From: Streptomyces rochei
GTDB lineage: Bacteria > Actinomycetota > Actinomycetes > Streptomycetales > Streptomycetaceae
Assembly (NCBI GenBank): GCA_002155895.1
Contig: MUMD01000188.1
Location: forward strand, 1 to 52,535
Length of the DNA stretch: 52,535 nt
Direction: 5' to 3'
Below are positions 30,188-38,587 of this stretch, piece by piece; positions within the stretch are counted from its first letter, which is position 1; the number at the start of each line of letters is the position of its first letter. Position numbers and translations under genes: made by a program. A model generated the notes under the pieces. It was given only the letters and a program-made list of their open reading frames with translations, did not search any database and was not told where the DNA came from.

Positions 30188-33181
30188 TCACGCGTAGAAC
30201 AGTTCGTCCACCACCGCTCGTGCCCTGCGTGCCGTGCGGCGGTACTCGTCCAGCATGTCCCCCGCGTGTCCGGGACCGTGCCCCAGGTACCGCCCGACCG
30301 CCGCCAGCTCCCGGGGATCGGTCGGGAAGGTGTCCCCCGCCCTGCCCCGCACCAGCATCACCGCGTTGCGCACCCGCGTCGCCAGGACCCATGCCTCGTC
30401 CAGCGTCGTGGCGTTCTCCGTCGAGATCAGCCCCGCCTCGCACGCGGCCGCCAGGGCCGCCCGCGTCCGGGTCGTCCGCAGTCCCGCCTCCTCGTGCCCG
30501 TGCCGCAGCTGCATCAGCTGCACCGTCCACTCGACGTCGGACAGCCCGCCCGGCCCCAGCTTGGCGTGCAGCTTGGGGTCGGCGCCGCGCGGCAGCCGCT
30601 CGGACTCCATCCTGGCCTTGAGCCGCCGGATCTCCCGCACCGCGTCGTCGCCGAGCCCGCCCGCCGGGTACCGCAGCGGGTCGACCAGCTCGATGAACCG
30701 GCGCCCCAGGTCCTCGTCCCCGGCCACGAACTCGGCCCGCAGCAGCGCGTGCCGCTCCCACACCAGCGACCAGCGCCGGTAGTACGCCTCGTACGACTTG
30801 AGCGTGCGCACCAGCGGCCCGGACTTGCCCTCGGGCCGCAGGTCGGCGTCGATCAGCAGCGGCGGGTCGGCGCTGGGCACCTGGAGCAGGCGGCGCATCT
30901 CGGAGACGACCTTGTTCGCCGCGTCCGCCGCCTCCCGCTCGTCGGCCCCGTCGCGCGGCTCGTGCACGAAGAGCACGTCCGCGTCCGAGCCGTAGCCCAG
31001 CTCGTGGCCGCCGAAGCGGCCCATGCCGATGATCGCGAACCGGGTCGGCAGGGTGTCGCCCCACCCCTCCCGCGCCACCGCCCGCAGCGTGCCCGCCAGG
31101 GTCGCCGCCGTCAGGTCGGACACGGCGGCGCCGACCCGGTCCACCAGCGCGCCCTGGTCGGCCTCGACGGGCTGCGCCTCGGTGCCGTAGGAGCCGACGA
31201 TGTCGGCGGCGGCCGTGCGGAACAGCTCCCGGCGCCGTACGCCGCGCACCGCGGCGACCGCCTGCACGGCGCCGTCGGCACGGCGGACGGCCGCCAGCGT
31301 CTCCTGCTCCAGCTGGGCCCGGCCGCGGGGCGCCAGTCCCCCGGCGTTGCCGTCGCCGAGCAGCGCGACGGCCTCCGGGGCCCGCATCAGCAGGTCGGGG
31401 GCGAGGCGTCCGGCGGAGAGCACCCGGGCCAGGTTCTCGGCCGCGGCGCCCTCGTCCCGCAGCAGCCGCAGGTACCAGGGCGTCTTGCCGAGGGCGTCGG
31501 AGACCTTGCGGAAGTTGAGCAGGCCCGCGTCCGGGTCGGCGGAGTCCGCGAACCAGCCGAGCAGCACCGGCAGCAGGGTGCGCTGGATGGCCGCCTTGCG
31601 GGTGACGCCGGACGCCAGCGCCTCCAGGTGCCGGAGCGCGGCGGCCGGGTCGGCGTAGCCGAGGGCGACCATCCGTTCGCGGGCGGCCTCGGCGCTGAGC
31701 CGGGCCTCTCCGGGCGCGAGCTGGGCGACCGCGTCGAGCAGCGGCCGGTAGAACAGCTTCTCGTGCAGCCGCCGCACGACGGACGCGTGCCGCTTCCAGG
31801 CGCGCAGCAGTCCGGCGACGGGGTCGGTGCGCAGGCCCAGGGAGCGGCCGAGGCGGCGCAGGTCGGCCTCGTCCTCGGGCACGAGGTGGGTGCGGCGCAG
31901 CCGGTGGAGCTGGATGCGGTGCTCCATGGAGCGCAGGAAGCGGTACGCCTCGTCGAGCTGGGCGGCGTCCGCCCGGCCCACGTAGCCGCCGGCGGCCAGC
32001 GCCTCCAGCGCGTCCAGCGTGGTGCCGCTGTGCAGGGAGGTGTCGGCGCGGCCGTGCACCAGCTGGAGCAGCTGCACGGCGAACTCGACGTCCCGGAGGC
32101 CGCCGGGACCGAGCTTGAGCTGGCGGTCGACCTCGGCGGCGGGGATGTTCTCCACCACCCGGCGGCGCATCTTCTGCACGTCGGGCACGAAGTTCTCGCG
32201 GTCGGCGGCCTGCCAGACCAGGGGCTGGAGCGCGGCGACGTACTCGGCGCCGAGGCCGGGGTCGCCGGCCACCGGGCGGGCCTTGAGCAGCGCCTGGAAC
32301 TCCCAGGTCTTGGCCCAGCGCTGGTAGTAGGCGAGGTGGCTGCTGAGGGTGCGCACCAGCGGGCCGTTGCGGCCCTCGGGGCGGAGGTTGGCGTCCACGG
32401 GCCAGATGGAGCCCTCGACGGTGGTCTCGGAGCAGATGCGCATTAGGTGCGAGGCGAGCGCGGTCGCGGCCCGCAGCGCCCTGGGCTCGTCCGCGCCCTC
32501 CACCGCCTCGCCGACGAAGATGACGTCGACGTCGGAGACGTAGTTCAGCTCGTGTCCGCCGCACTTGCCCATCGCGATCACCGCCAGCCGGCACAGCGCG
32601 GCGTCCTCGGGGGCGGCGGCCTCGGCGAGGGCGAGGGCGGCGCGCAGGGTGGCGGTGGCGAGGTCGGCCAGTTCGGCGGCGGTCTCGGCGACGTCGATGG
32701 TGCCGCAGACGTCCCGGGCGGCGATGGACAGCAGGCAGCGCCGGTAGGCGACGCGCAGCGAGACCGGGTCGTCGGCCTCGGCGAGGCCGCGTTCGAAGTC
32801 CTCCACGCCGCGGTGCAGGTCGCGGGGTTCGTAGGTGACCAGGGCCCGCCAGTCACCGGCGTGCCGGGCGAGGTGGTCGGCGAGCGCCTCGGAGGCGCCG
32901 AGCACCCCGAGGAGGCGGTCGCGCAGGGGCTTGGCCGCTATCAGGGTGTCCAGCAGCTCCCGGCGCGCGGTGGGGTCGGGCTGCGCCTCCAGGAGCCGGA
33001 CCAGGCCGTGCAGGGCGAGGTCGGGGTCGGCGGTGGCGCCGAGGGCTTCCAACAGGACCGGGTCGTCGCGGACCGGTGCCAGCTCCACGGCGTCCAGCAG
33101 CCGCTCGGCGGCCGAGGGGTCGGTGAAGCCGTGCCGCAGCAGCCGCGTGAAGGTACTGCTTCTGCGCCCCGGCGCCGTCAT
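30188..33181 (-). CDS. glnE: Glutamine synthetase adenylyltransferase/adenylyl-removing enzyme
   Basis: 997 residues, the normal GlnE length. Two nucleotidyltransferase domains are visible: an N-terminal one with GKCGGHELNYVSDVDVIF (~205-222) and a C-terminal one with GRFGGHELGYGSDADVLF (~721-738), each with the D-x-D metal-binding pair. Helical GlnD/PII-linked spacers lie between them. It attaches AMP to, or removes AMP from, a Tyr of GlnA-type glutamine synthetase (glnA itself is outside the window); GS-II is not a target. AGGAGG precedes ATG by five bases. It is convergent with the PAP2 gene and divergent from yefM-yoeB. Confidence 0.95.
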   Translation of the reverse strand: MTAPGRRSSTFTRLLRHGFTDPSAAERLLDAVELAPVRDDPVLLEALGATADPDLALHGLVRLLEAQPDPTARRELLDTLIAAKPLRDRLLGVLGASEALADHLARHAGDWRALVTYEPRDLHRGVEDFERGLAEADDPVSLRVAYRRCLLSIAARDVCGTIDVAETAAELADLATATLRAALALAEAAAPEDAALCRLAVIAMGKCGGHELNYVSDVDVIFVGEAVEGADEPRALRAATALASHLMRICSETTVEGSIWPVDANLRPEGRNGPLVRTLSSHLAYYQRWAKTWEFQALLKARPVAGDPGLGAEYVAALQPLVWQAADRENFVPDVQKMRRRVVENIPAAEVDRQLKLGPGGLRDVEFAVQLLQLVHGRADTSLHSGTTLDALEALAAGGYVGRADAAQLDEAYRFLRSMEHRIQLHRLRRTHLVPEDEADLRRLGRSLGLRTDPVAGLLRAWKRHASVVRRLHEKLFYRPLLDAVAQLAPGEARLSAEAARERMVALGYADPAAALRHLEALASGVTRKAAIQRTLLPVLLGWFADSADPDAGLLNFRKVSDALGKTPWYLRLLRDEGAAAENLARVLSAGRLAPDLLMRAPEAVALLGDGNAGGLAPRGRAQLEQETLAAVRRADGAVQAVAAVRGVRRRELFRTAAADIVGSYGTEAQPVEADQGALVDRVGAAVSDLTAATLAGTLRAVAREGWGDTLPTRFAIIGMGRFGGHELGYGSDADVLFVHEPRDGADEREAADAANKVVSEMRRLLQVPSADPPLLIDADLRPEGKSGPLVRTLKSYEAYYRRWSLVWERHALLRAEFVAGDEDLGRRFIELVDPLRYPAGGLGDDAVREIRRLKARMESERLPRGADPKLHAKLGPGGLSDVEWTVQLMQLRHGHEEAGLRTTRTRAALAAACEAGLISTENATTLDEAWVLATRVRNAVMLVRGRAGDTFPTDPRELAAVGRYLGHGPGHAGDMLDEYRRTARRARAVVDELFYA

Positions 33182-33317
33182 CCCGTCCTCCTGCGCGCTG
33201 TCGTCCCGTCGGAACGCCGGAACGTCGGATCAAGGTCGTACGGCCCGAGCGTAACCGGGCGGCGGCGTGCGGGCGCCGGGGCGTACCGGCTCCGCCTCCC
33301 GGTGGCCACCCGTGAAC

Positions 33318-33338
33318 TCGTACGATATCTTGTACAAG
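33318..33338. promoter_or_regulatory. YefM/YoeB operator candidate with TGTACA core
   Basis: Two adjacent palindromes, TCGTACGA (33318-33325) and CTTGTACAAG (33329-33338), end 20 bases before yefM. TGTACA-centred palindromes are the recognised target of YefM repressors in yefM-yoeB autoregulation. AT-rich relative to its surroundings, it likely overlaps the promoter. Confidence 0.7.
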
Positions 33339-33358
33339 CCGCGAAGGGAGGCACCGGT

Positions 33359-33622
33359 ATGTCCATCACCGCCAGCGAAGCCCGTCAGAACCTCTTCCCG
33401 CTGATAGAGCAGGTCAACGAGGACCACGCCCCGGTGCACATCACCTCCCGCAAGGGGAACGCCGTGCTGATGTCCGAGGAGGACTTCACGGCGTGGACGG
33501 AGACGGTGCACCTGCTGCGGTCGCCGAAGAACGCCCGCCGTCTGCTCGATTCGATCGCGGAGGCCGAGGCCGGCGAGGCACGGCACCGCGAGCTGATCGA
33601 CCCGGACGCGGAGCGGGCGTGA
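33359..33622 (+). CDS. yefM: Type II antitoxin YefM (Phd/YefM family)
   Basis: 87 residues. The N-terminal Phd/YefM fold reads [42 protein letters not shown] and binds DNA. The acidic C-terminus ([20 protein letters not shown]) would wrap the toxin. It neutralises YoeB and represses its own operon. GGGAGG lies eight bases before ATG. The locus equals the YefM/YoeB pair studied in S. lividans and S. coelicolor (from memory). The 4-nt overlap with the toxin gene couples translation. Confidence 0.92.
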   Translation: MSITASEARQNLFPLIEQVNEDHAPVHITSRKGNAVLMSEEDFTAWTETVHLLRSPKNARRLLDSIAEAEAGEARHRELIDPDAERA

Positions 33623-33873
33623 GAGTCGCTTTCACGTCGCACGGCTGGGAGGACTACGTCCACTGGGCCGAGAGCGACCGGAAGATGACCAGACGGATCA
33701 ACAAGCTGATCGCCGACATCGGGCGCGATCCCTTCAAGGGCATCGGCAAGCCGGAGCCGCTGAAGGGGGACCTGTCGGGCTACTGGTCACGGCGCATCGA
33801 CGACACACACCGTCTGGTGTACAAGCCGGGCGACGGCGAACTGGTCGTCGTCCAGGCGCGGTACCACTACTGA
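33619..33873 (+). CDS. yoeB: Type II toxin YoeB (Txe/YoeB family ribosome-dependent mRNA interferase)
   Basis: 84 residues, the exact usual YoeB length. It begins [18 protein letters not shown] and has KINKLIADI-like helix, [28 protein letters not shown] and the C-terminal ARYHY. The conserved Glu, Arg, His and final Tyr of the RelE-like active site can be picked out (Glu in PEPLKG, Arg in SRRID and HRLVY, His-Tyr end), so it appears intact. It would cut mRNA at the ribosomal A site when YefM is degraded. GTG at 33619 overlaps the yefM stop in GTGA. Confidence 0.92.
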   Translation: MRVAFTSHGWEDYVHWAESDRKMTRRINKLIADIGRDPFKGIGKPEPLKGDLSGYWSRRIDDTHRLVYKPGDGELVVVQARYHY

Positions 33874-33916
33874 CCACCGAGATCCCGCTCGACAAGGACG
33901 TCGAAGGAGTCACGTC

Positions 33917-34366
33917 ATGGATTTCACGCTCGAAGTGATCCCCCTGCCCGTCACCGACATCGACCGCTCCCGTGACTTCTACCGGGACAAGGTCGGCTTC
34001 CACGTCGACATCGACCAGGAGGTCATGCCGGGGATGCGCATCGTCCAGCTCACCCCTCCGGGCTCGGGCTGCTCGATCGCGCTGGGCGAGGCGATCTGGG
34101 ACATGGCGCAGGGCCAGACCAAGCCGGAACCCGGTGCGTACCAGGGCCTGCAGCTCTGCGTGGCCGACATCAAGGCGGCCCACGCCGAGCTGGTGGGGCG
34201 CGGCCTGGACGTCTCCGAGCCCGTGCAGTACGCCCCGGACGACGGCGCCACCTTCATGTACTTCAAGGACCCCGACGGCAACGGCTGGGCGGTCCAGGAG
34301 TACCGCCGCCGGGAGGCGGAGCCGCTGCACAAGGTGCTCGCGGACCTCAAGCGCCAGGACGGCTGA
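33917..34366 (+). CDS. VOC/glyoxalase-family protein
   Basis: 149 residues forming a paired beta-alpha-beta-beta-beta vicinal oxygen chelate fold: EVIPLPVTDIDRSRDFYRDKVGF at the N-terminus, YQGLQLCVADIKAAHAELVGRG in the second half and MYFKDPDGNGWAVQEY at the end. The final motif carries the usual C-terminal metal-ligand Glu; the N-terminal ligand position is not a clear His, so metal binding is uncertain. Substrate unknown. GAAGGAG lies about five bases before ATG. It follows yoeB by 43 bases in the same direction, but is unlikely to be functionally part of the toxin-antitoxin unit. Confidence 0.85.
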   Translation: MDFTLEVIPLPVTDIDRSRDFYRDKVGFHVDIDQEVMPGMRIVQLTPPGSGCSIALGEAIWDMAQGQTKPEPGAYQGLQLCVADIKAAHAELVGRGLDVSEPVQYAPDDGATFMYFKDPDGNGWAVQEYRRREAEPLHKVLADLKRQDG

Positions 34367-34386
34367 CCGCCCCCGCCGCCCCCGTC

Positions 34387-35055
34387 TCAGGCGCCGGTCC
34401 CGGGCCACGGAAGGTGGTACAGGTCCAAGGGCGCCGGGGGCGGCAGCGGTGCCCCGGCGCCGTCCGGGCCCGCGACATCGGCCCGGAAGGAGTGCAGCAG
34501 CAGGGCCACCAGCCGCCGGGAGGCCGCGAGGGCGGCCCGGGTCGACGGGGCGTTGATGCCGTTGTTGGCCATGAAGACCAGCGTGAGGTCGCTGCGGTCG
34601 AAGTCGGCGCGCAGCCGCCCGGCCTCCTTCGCCCGCCGCGTGAGCACCGCGAACCCCTCCTCCGCGCGCACCCGGGTCGCCTCGAAGTCGGCCGCGTCGG
34701 GGAACGCCGTGAGGAACGCGGCGGCGAAGCCCCGGTCGAGGACGTTCATCGCGCACACCTTCTCGACGACCCCGCAGAAGCCCGCCCAGGGGTCGGGGTC
34801 GGCGAGCGCCTCGTCGACGGTGCCGGCGCACGTCCTGAGCTGGTCGGCGAAGACCGTCGTGACCAACGACTCCCGGGTGGGGAAGCGCCGGTAGAGCGTG
34901 GCCACCCCGACCCCGGCCCGGCGGGCCACGGCGGCCATCGGGACGTCCAGCCCGCGGGCGGCGAACAGGGCGCGGGCCGCCTCCAGGATGCGGTCGCGGT
35001 TGTGCCGCGCGTCCGCGCGCAGGGCGGGCGGCATCCGAGAGGAAGAGGCGGCCAT
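34387..35055 (-). CDS. TetR-family regulator of the adjacent oxidoreductase
   Basis: 222 residues. HTH region: NRDRILEAARALFAARGLDVPMAAVARRAGVGVATLYRRFPTRESL at ~18-63, a standard TetR sequence. The ligand domain (GFAVLTRRAKEAGRLRADFDRSDLTLVFMANNG) matches the common actinobacterial TetR_C_33-like group. It is divergent from the oxidoreductase gene with a 59-bp gap holding a symmetrical operator, so it very likely represses that gene and itself. ATG at 35055 is used; an ATG nine bases upstream lies closer to the operator. Confidence 0.9.
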   Translation of the reverse strand: MAASSSRMPPALRADARHNRDRILEAARALFAARGLDVPMAAVARRAGVGVATLYRRFPTRESLVTTVFADQLRTCAGTVDEALADPDPWAGFCGVVEKVCAMNVLDRGFAAAFLTAFPDAADFEATRVRAEEGFAVLTRRAKEAGRLRADFDRSDLTLVFMANNGINAPSTRAALAASRRLVALLLHSFRADVAGPDGAGAPLPPPAPLDLYHLPWPGTGA

Positions 35056-35072
35056 GTTTCTCACATTAGCTC

Positions 35073-35094
35073 AAGTGGACGACCCCGTCCGCTT
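35073..35094. promoter_or_regulatory. TetR-type operator in the divergent promoter
   Basis: Inverted repeat AAGTGGACG-n4-CGTCCGCTT with one mismatch, centred between the two divergent starts. The GTGGAC/GTCCGC core fits many Streptomyces TetR operators. Confidence 0.7.
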
Positions 35095-35114
35095 ACCGGG
35101 CTAGCGTGCCGGGC

Positions 35115-36086
35115 ATGAGCGACATGCGAGCCGCCCTGTACGACGGGTACGGCCCTCCCGAGGTCCTGTACGAGGGCACCGTGCCCCGACCGGTCGCCGC
35201 GCCCGGCGAGATCCTGGTGCGCGTCCTGACCGCCAGCGTCAACGGCGGGGAACTGGCCGGGCGGGCGGGAAAGCTGAGGCCGGTGACCGGTCTGACGGGG
35301 CGGGGCTTCCCCAAGCGCACCGGAATGGACTTCGTCGGCGAGGTCGTCACCCCGGGACCGCCGGGGTCCGGCGTGACGGCCGGCGACCGGGTGTGGGGGC
35401 TGCTGCCCCGACGCCGGATGTTCGGCAGCGCCGCGGAGTTCGTGACCGTACCCCCCGGGAAAGTGGCCCGGGCACCGTCCTCGCTCGACGCGGCCGAGGC
35501 GGTGTCCCTGCTCGCCGGGGGCACCACGGCTCTCGTCGCCCTGCGGGACAAGGCCCGGCTGCGCGCGGGGGAGCGGCTGCTGGTCCGCGGCGCGGCGGGC
35601 GGGGTCGGCAGCGTCGCCGTCCAGCTGGGGCGGGCCCGCGGCGCCCACGTCACGGCGCTCGCCGGCGCCCGGAATCTGGACTTCGTCCGGGACCTCGGAG
35701 CCGACGACGCCTTCGACTACGCCACCACCGGGCCGGCCGGACTCGGCCGGTTCGACGTCGTCTTCGACGCGGTCGGCACCGACCTGGGCGCCTACCGGCG
35801 GCTGCTGGCCCCGGGGGGCCGCATGGTGGCCATCGCCTTCGACCTCTCGAGACCGGCCACCTCGCTCGCCCGCCTGCTCGCGACGACCGTGTACGGCCCC
35901 CGCCGCGTCCGCTTCTTCAGCGGCAACCCCGACCGCGCCCTGCTCGCCGACCTGACGGCCCTGGTCGATGACGGGGCGCTGCGTCCCGTGGTGGACACGG
36001 TGCACCCCCTGTCCGCCATCGCGGACGCGCACCGCGCGCTGGAGCGCGGAGGCGTGCGGGGCAAGCACGTCATCCGCGTCGGCTGA
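35115..36086 (+). CDS. NAD(P)-dependent oxidoreductase of the MDR (quinone reductase-like) family
   Basis: 323 residues. The N-terminal GroES-like domain (MRAALYDGYGPPEVLYEGTV, GMDFVGEVVTPGPPGSGVTAGDRVWGL) is followed by a Rossmann domain with GAAGGVGSVAVQLGRARGAHVTAL (glycine-rich loop, ~163-175) and FDVVFDAVG. The Zn-binding Cys/His set of alcohol dehydrogenases is absent, so it belongs to the zinc-free quinone oxidoreductase-type reductases. The substrate is unknown, probably a reactive enone or quinone sensed by the neighbouring TetR repressor. The in-frame ATG at 35106 is an alternative start (MPGMSD). Confidence 0.88.
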   Translation: MSDMRAALYDGYGPPEVLYEGTVPRPVAAPGEILVRVLTASVNGGELAGRAGKLRPVTGLTGRGFPKRTGMDFVGEVVTPGPPGSGVTAGDRVWGLLPRRRMFGSAAEFVTVPPGKVARAPSSLDAAEAVSLLAGGTTALVALRDKARLRAGERLLVRGAAGGVGSVAVQLGRARGAHVTALAGARNLDFVRDLGADDAFDYATTGPAGLGRFDVVFDAVGTDLGAYRRLLAPGGRMVAIAFDLSRPATSLARLLATTVYGPRRVRFFSGNPDRALLADLTALVDDGALRPVVDTVHPLSAIADAHRALERGGVRGKHVIRVG

Positions 36087-36112
36087 GGCCGCCGCCCGGG
36101 CGCCGCGTCCCG

Positions 36113-37876
36113 TCAGCCCCGCTCCCGCCACCGGTTGGTGACCGGCAGCCGGCGGTCCTTGCCGAAGCCCTTCGGGGAGATCTTGGTGCCCGGCGGGTAC
36201 TGGCGCCGCTTGTACTCGGCGGTGTCGACCATGCGCAGGGTCCGCGCCACCAGCTCGCGGTCGTACCCGGCGGCCACGATCTCGTCCGCGCCCCGGTCCC
36301 GGTCGACGTACAGCTCGAGGATCGCGTCCAGCACCGGGTAGTCCGGCAGGGAGTCGGTGTCGACCTGGCCGGGGCGCAGCTCGGCGCTGGGCGGCTTGGT
36401 GATCGAGTTCTCGGGGATGGGCGGGGTCTGGCCGCGGGCCGCGGCGGCGCGGTTGCGCCACCGGGCGAGCCGGAAGACGGACGTCTTGTACACGTCCTTG
36501 ATGGGGCCGTAGGCGCCCACCGAGTCGCCGTACAGCGTGGAGTACCCGACGGCCAGCTCCGACTTGTTGCCGGGGGCCAGGACGAGGTGGCCCTCCTGGT
36601 TGGAGATGGCCATCAGCAGGGTGCCGCGCAGCCGCGACTGCAGGTTCTCCTCGGCCAGGCCGGTCAGCCCCAGCGCCCCCATGTACGCGTCGAACATCGG
36701 CTCGATCGGCACGGTGCGGTAGTGGAGGCCGGTGCGCCGGGCCAGCTCGGCCGCGTCGTCCCTGGAGTGCTCGGAGGAGTACCGGGAGGGCATGGAGACC
36801 CCGTGGACGTTCTCCGCGCCCACCGCGTCGCAGGCGACGGCCGCAACGAGGGCGGAGTCGATGCCGCCGGACAGACCGACCAGCACCGAGCGGAACCCGT
36901 TCTTCGCCACGTAGGCGCGCAGTCCGACGACGAGGGCCGAGTAGATCTCCTCGTCGTCGTCCAGCCGCTCTGCGAGCCCGCCCGACAGCCACGGCTCACC
37001 GGCGGCGGGTCCGGTCACCGGCTCCTCGGACAGCACGACCCGGTCGATGCGCAGCCCGTCGTCCACCACGCCGTCCGGGGCGTCCGCGTCGGCGGCGGGC
37101 AGGTCGAGGTCGAGCACCATGCACCCCTCGGTGAACTGCGGCGCCCGCGCCAGCACCTCCCCGTCCCGGTCGACCACGATCGAGTCGCCGTCGAAGACCA
37201 GCTCGTCCTGACCGCCGGTCATGGCGAGGTAGGCGGTCGTGCAGCCGGCCTCCTGGGCGCGCTTGCGGACCAGCTCCAGCCGGGTGTCGTCCTTGTCCCG
37301 CTCGTACGGCGAGGCGTTGACCGACAGCAGCAGCCCGGCCCGCGCCGAGCGCGCCGCCGGCACCCGGCCGCCGTCCTGCCACAGGTCCTCGCAGACGGCC
37401 AGCGCCACGTCCACCCCGCGCACCCGCACCACCGGCATGGTGTCGCCGGGCACGAAGTAGCGGAACTCGTCGAAGACGCCGTAGTTCGGCAGGTGGTGCT
37501 TGGCGAAGCTCAGGGCCACCTCGCCGCCGTACAGCACGGCCACCGCGTTCTGCGGGGCGCCGGCGGGCTGGCCGTACCTCGGCCGGGCGGTCGCCGAGCG
37601 GTCCAGATGTCCGACGACGACCGGCAGCCCGCCGAAGCCCTCGTCGGCGAGGCGCGCGGCGAGGGAGCGCAGGGCGGCGCGGGACGCCTCGACGAAGGAC
37701 GACCGCAGCGCCAGGTCCTCGACGGGATAACCGGTCAGGACCATCTCGGGGAACGCCACCAGGTGCGCTCCCTGTCCGGCCGAGTGCCGGGTCCAGCGGA
37801 GGACCGACTCGGCGTTGCCGTCGATGTCGCCGACGGTGGAGTCGATCTGGTTCAGGGCGAGTCGTAGGCGGGGCAC
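36113..37876 (-). CDS. nadE: Glutamine-dependent NAD+ synthetase
   Basis: 587 residues, two domains. The N-terminal nitrilase-type glutaminase has the Glu-Lys-Cys triad in FPEMVLTGYP (~43), FAKHHLPNYGVFDE (~125) and VDVALAVCEDLWQDGG (~158). The C-terminal synthetase has the PP-loop LVGLSGGIDSALVAAVA (~329-345), later PGNKSELAVGYSTLYGDS and PPSAELRPGQVDTDSLPDY. It amidates nicotinate adenine dinucleotide, using ammonia channelled from glutamine. The start is GTG at 37876 beginning VPRLRLALNQ; no clear ribosome site is seen. It is convergent with the oxidoreductase gene with only 26 bases between. Confidence 0.95.
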   Translation of the reverse strand: MPRLRLALNQIDSTVGDIDGNAESVLRWTRHSAGQGAHLVAFPEMVLTGYPVEDLALRSSFVEASRAALRSLAARLADEGFGGLPVVVGHLDRSATARPRYGQPAGAPQNAVAVLYGGEVALSFAKHHLPNYGVFDEFRYFVPGDTMPVVRVRGVDVALAVCEDLWQDGGRVPAARSARAGLLLSVNASPYERDKDDTRLELVRKRAQEAGCTTAYLAMTGGQDELVFDGDSIVVDRDGEVLARAPQFTEGCMVLDLDLPAADADAPDGVVDDGLRIDRVVLSEEPVTGPAAGEPWLSGGLAERLDDDEEIYSALVVGLRAYVAKNGFRSVLVGLSGGIDSALVAAVACDAVGAENVHGVSMPSRYSSEHSRDDAAELARRTGLHYRTVPIEPMFDAYMGALGLTGLAEENLQSRLRGTLLMAISNQEGHLVLAPGNKSELAVGYSTLYGDSVGAYGPIKDVYKTSVFRLARWRNRAAAARGQTPPIPENSITKPPSAELRPGQVDTDSLPDYPVLDAILELYVDRDRGADEIVAAGYDRELVARTLRMVDTAEYKRRQYPPGTKISPKGFGKDRRLPVTNRWRERG

Positions 37877-37960
37877 GGCGGCCAGTGTAATCGTCAGAAC
37901 GACACAATGGGGTGGCGTACCGGTTTCCGTCTCATGTCCGGGACCTCACACGCCCTCTTC

Positions 37961-38587
37961 TCACGCCCGCGGTTTCGCGCCCCGCTCGGCCAGCAGGTCC
38001 GCCATCAGCCGGATCTCCGACTCCTGCGACTCCACCATTCCCTGGGCCAGCCGCCTCTCCACCCCGACGGTGCACCTGTCGACGCACCCCTCGGCCATGT
38101 GGACCCCGCCCTTGTGGTGCTCGGTCATGAGCTGGAGGTAAAAAATCTCGGCCTGCCTGCCGTCGAGGGTGGCGAGCTCGTCCATCTCGGCGTCGGTGGC
38201 CATGCCCGGCATCAGCGAGCCCTCGCCCGCCGAGGGCATGCCGCCCATCCCCATCCACGTCATCGGCGGATCGGAGGACACCTTGGGCAGCCCCCACAGG
38301 TCGAGCCAGCCGATCATCATGCCGCGCTGGTTGGCCTGCGTCTGCGCGATGTCGTACGCGAGCCGCCGCACCTCCTCGTCGTCGGTGCGGTCGCGCACGA
38401 TGTACGACATCTCCACGGCCTGCTGGTGGTGGACCGCCATGTCCCGCGCGAACCCGGCGTCCGCGGAGTCGGCCGACGGGGTCCGGCCCGCGCCGTCGTC
38501 CCCGGCGACCGCGAAGGTGATACCGCCGGCCGCGACGAGGGCCGCCGCGGCGGCCCCCGCGATCCAGCCGGCCCGCCTGCGGGTCAC
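37961..38587 (-). CDS. DUF305 membrane-anchored protein
   Basis: 208 residues. One N-terminal membrane or signal segment (AGWIAGAAAAALVAAGGITFAVA) is followed by the DUF305 four-helix fold with two His-rich motifs, FARDMAVHHQQAVEMS (~52-66) and LMTEHHKGGVHMAEG (~155-169), plus a Met-rich loop WMGMGGMPSAGEGSLMPGMA. The paired His/Met motifs suggest metal contact; function is not established. GTG at 38587 overlaps the upstream DUF3105 stop in GTGA, so translation is coupled. A GTG at 38608 with a 25-nt overlap is the alternative. Confidence 0.85.
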   Translation of the reverse strand: MTRRRAGWIAGAAAAALVAAGGITFAVAGDDGAGRTPSADSADAGFARDMAVHHQQAVEMSYIVRDRTDDEEVRRLAYDIAQTQANQRGMMIGWLDLWGLPKVSSDPPMTWMGMGGMPSAGEGSLMPGMATDAEMDELATLDGRQAEIFYLQLMTEHHKGGVHMAEGCVDRCTVGVERRLAQGMVESQESEIRLMADLLAERGAKPRA

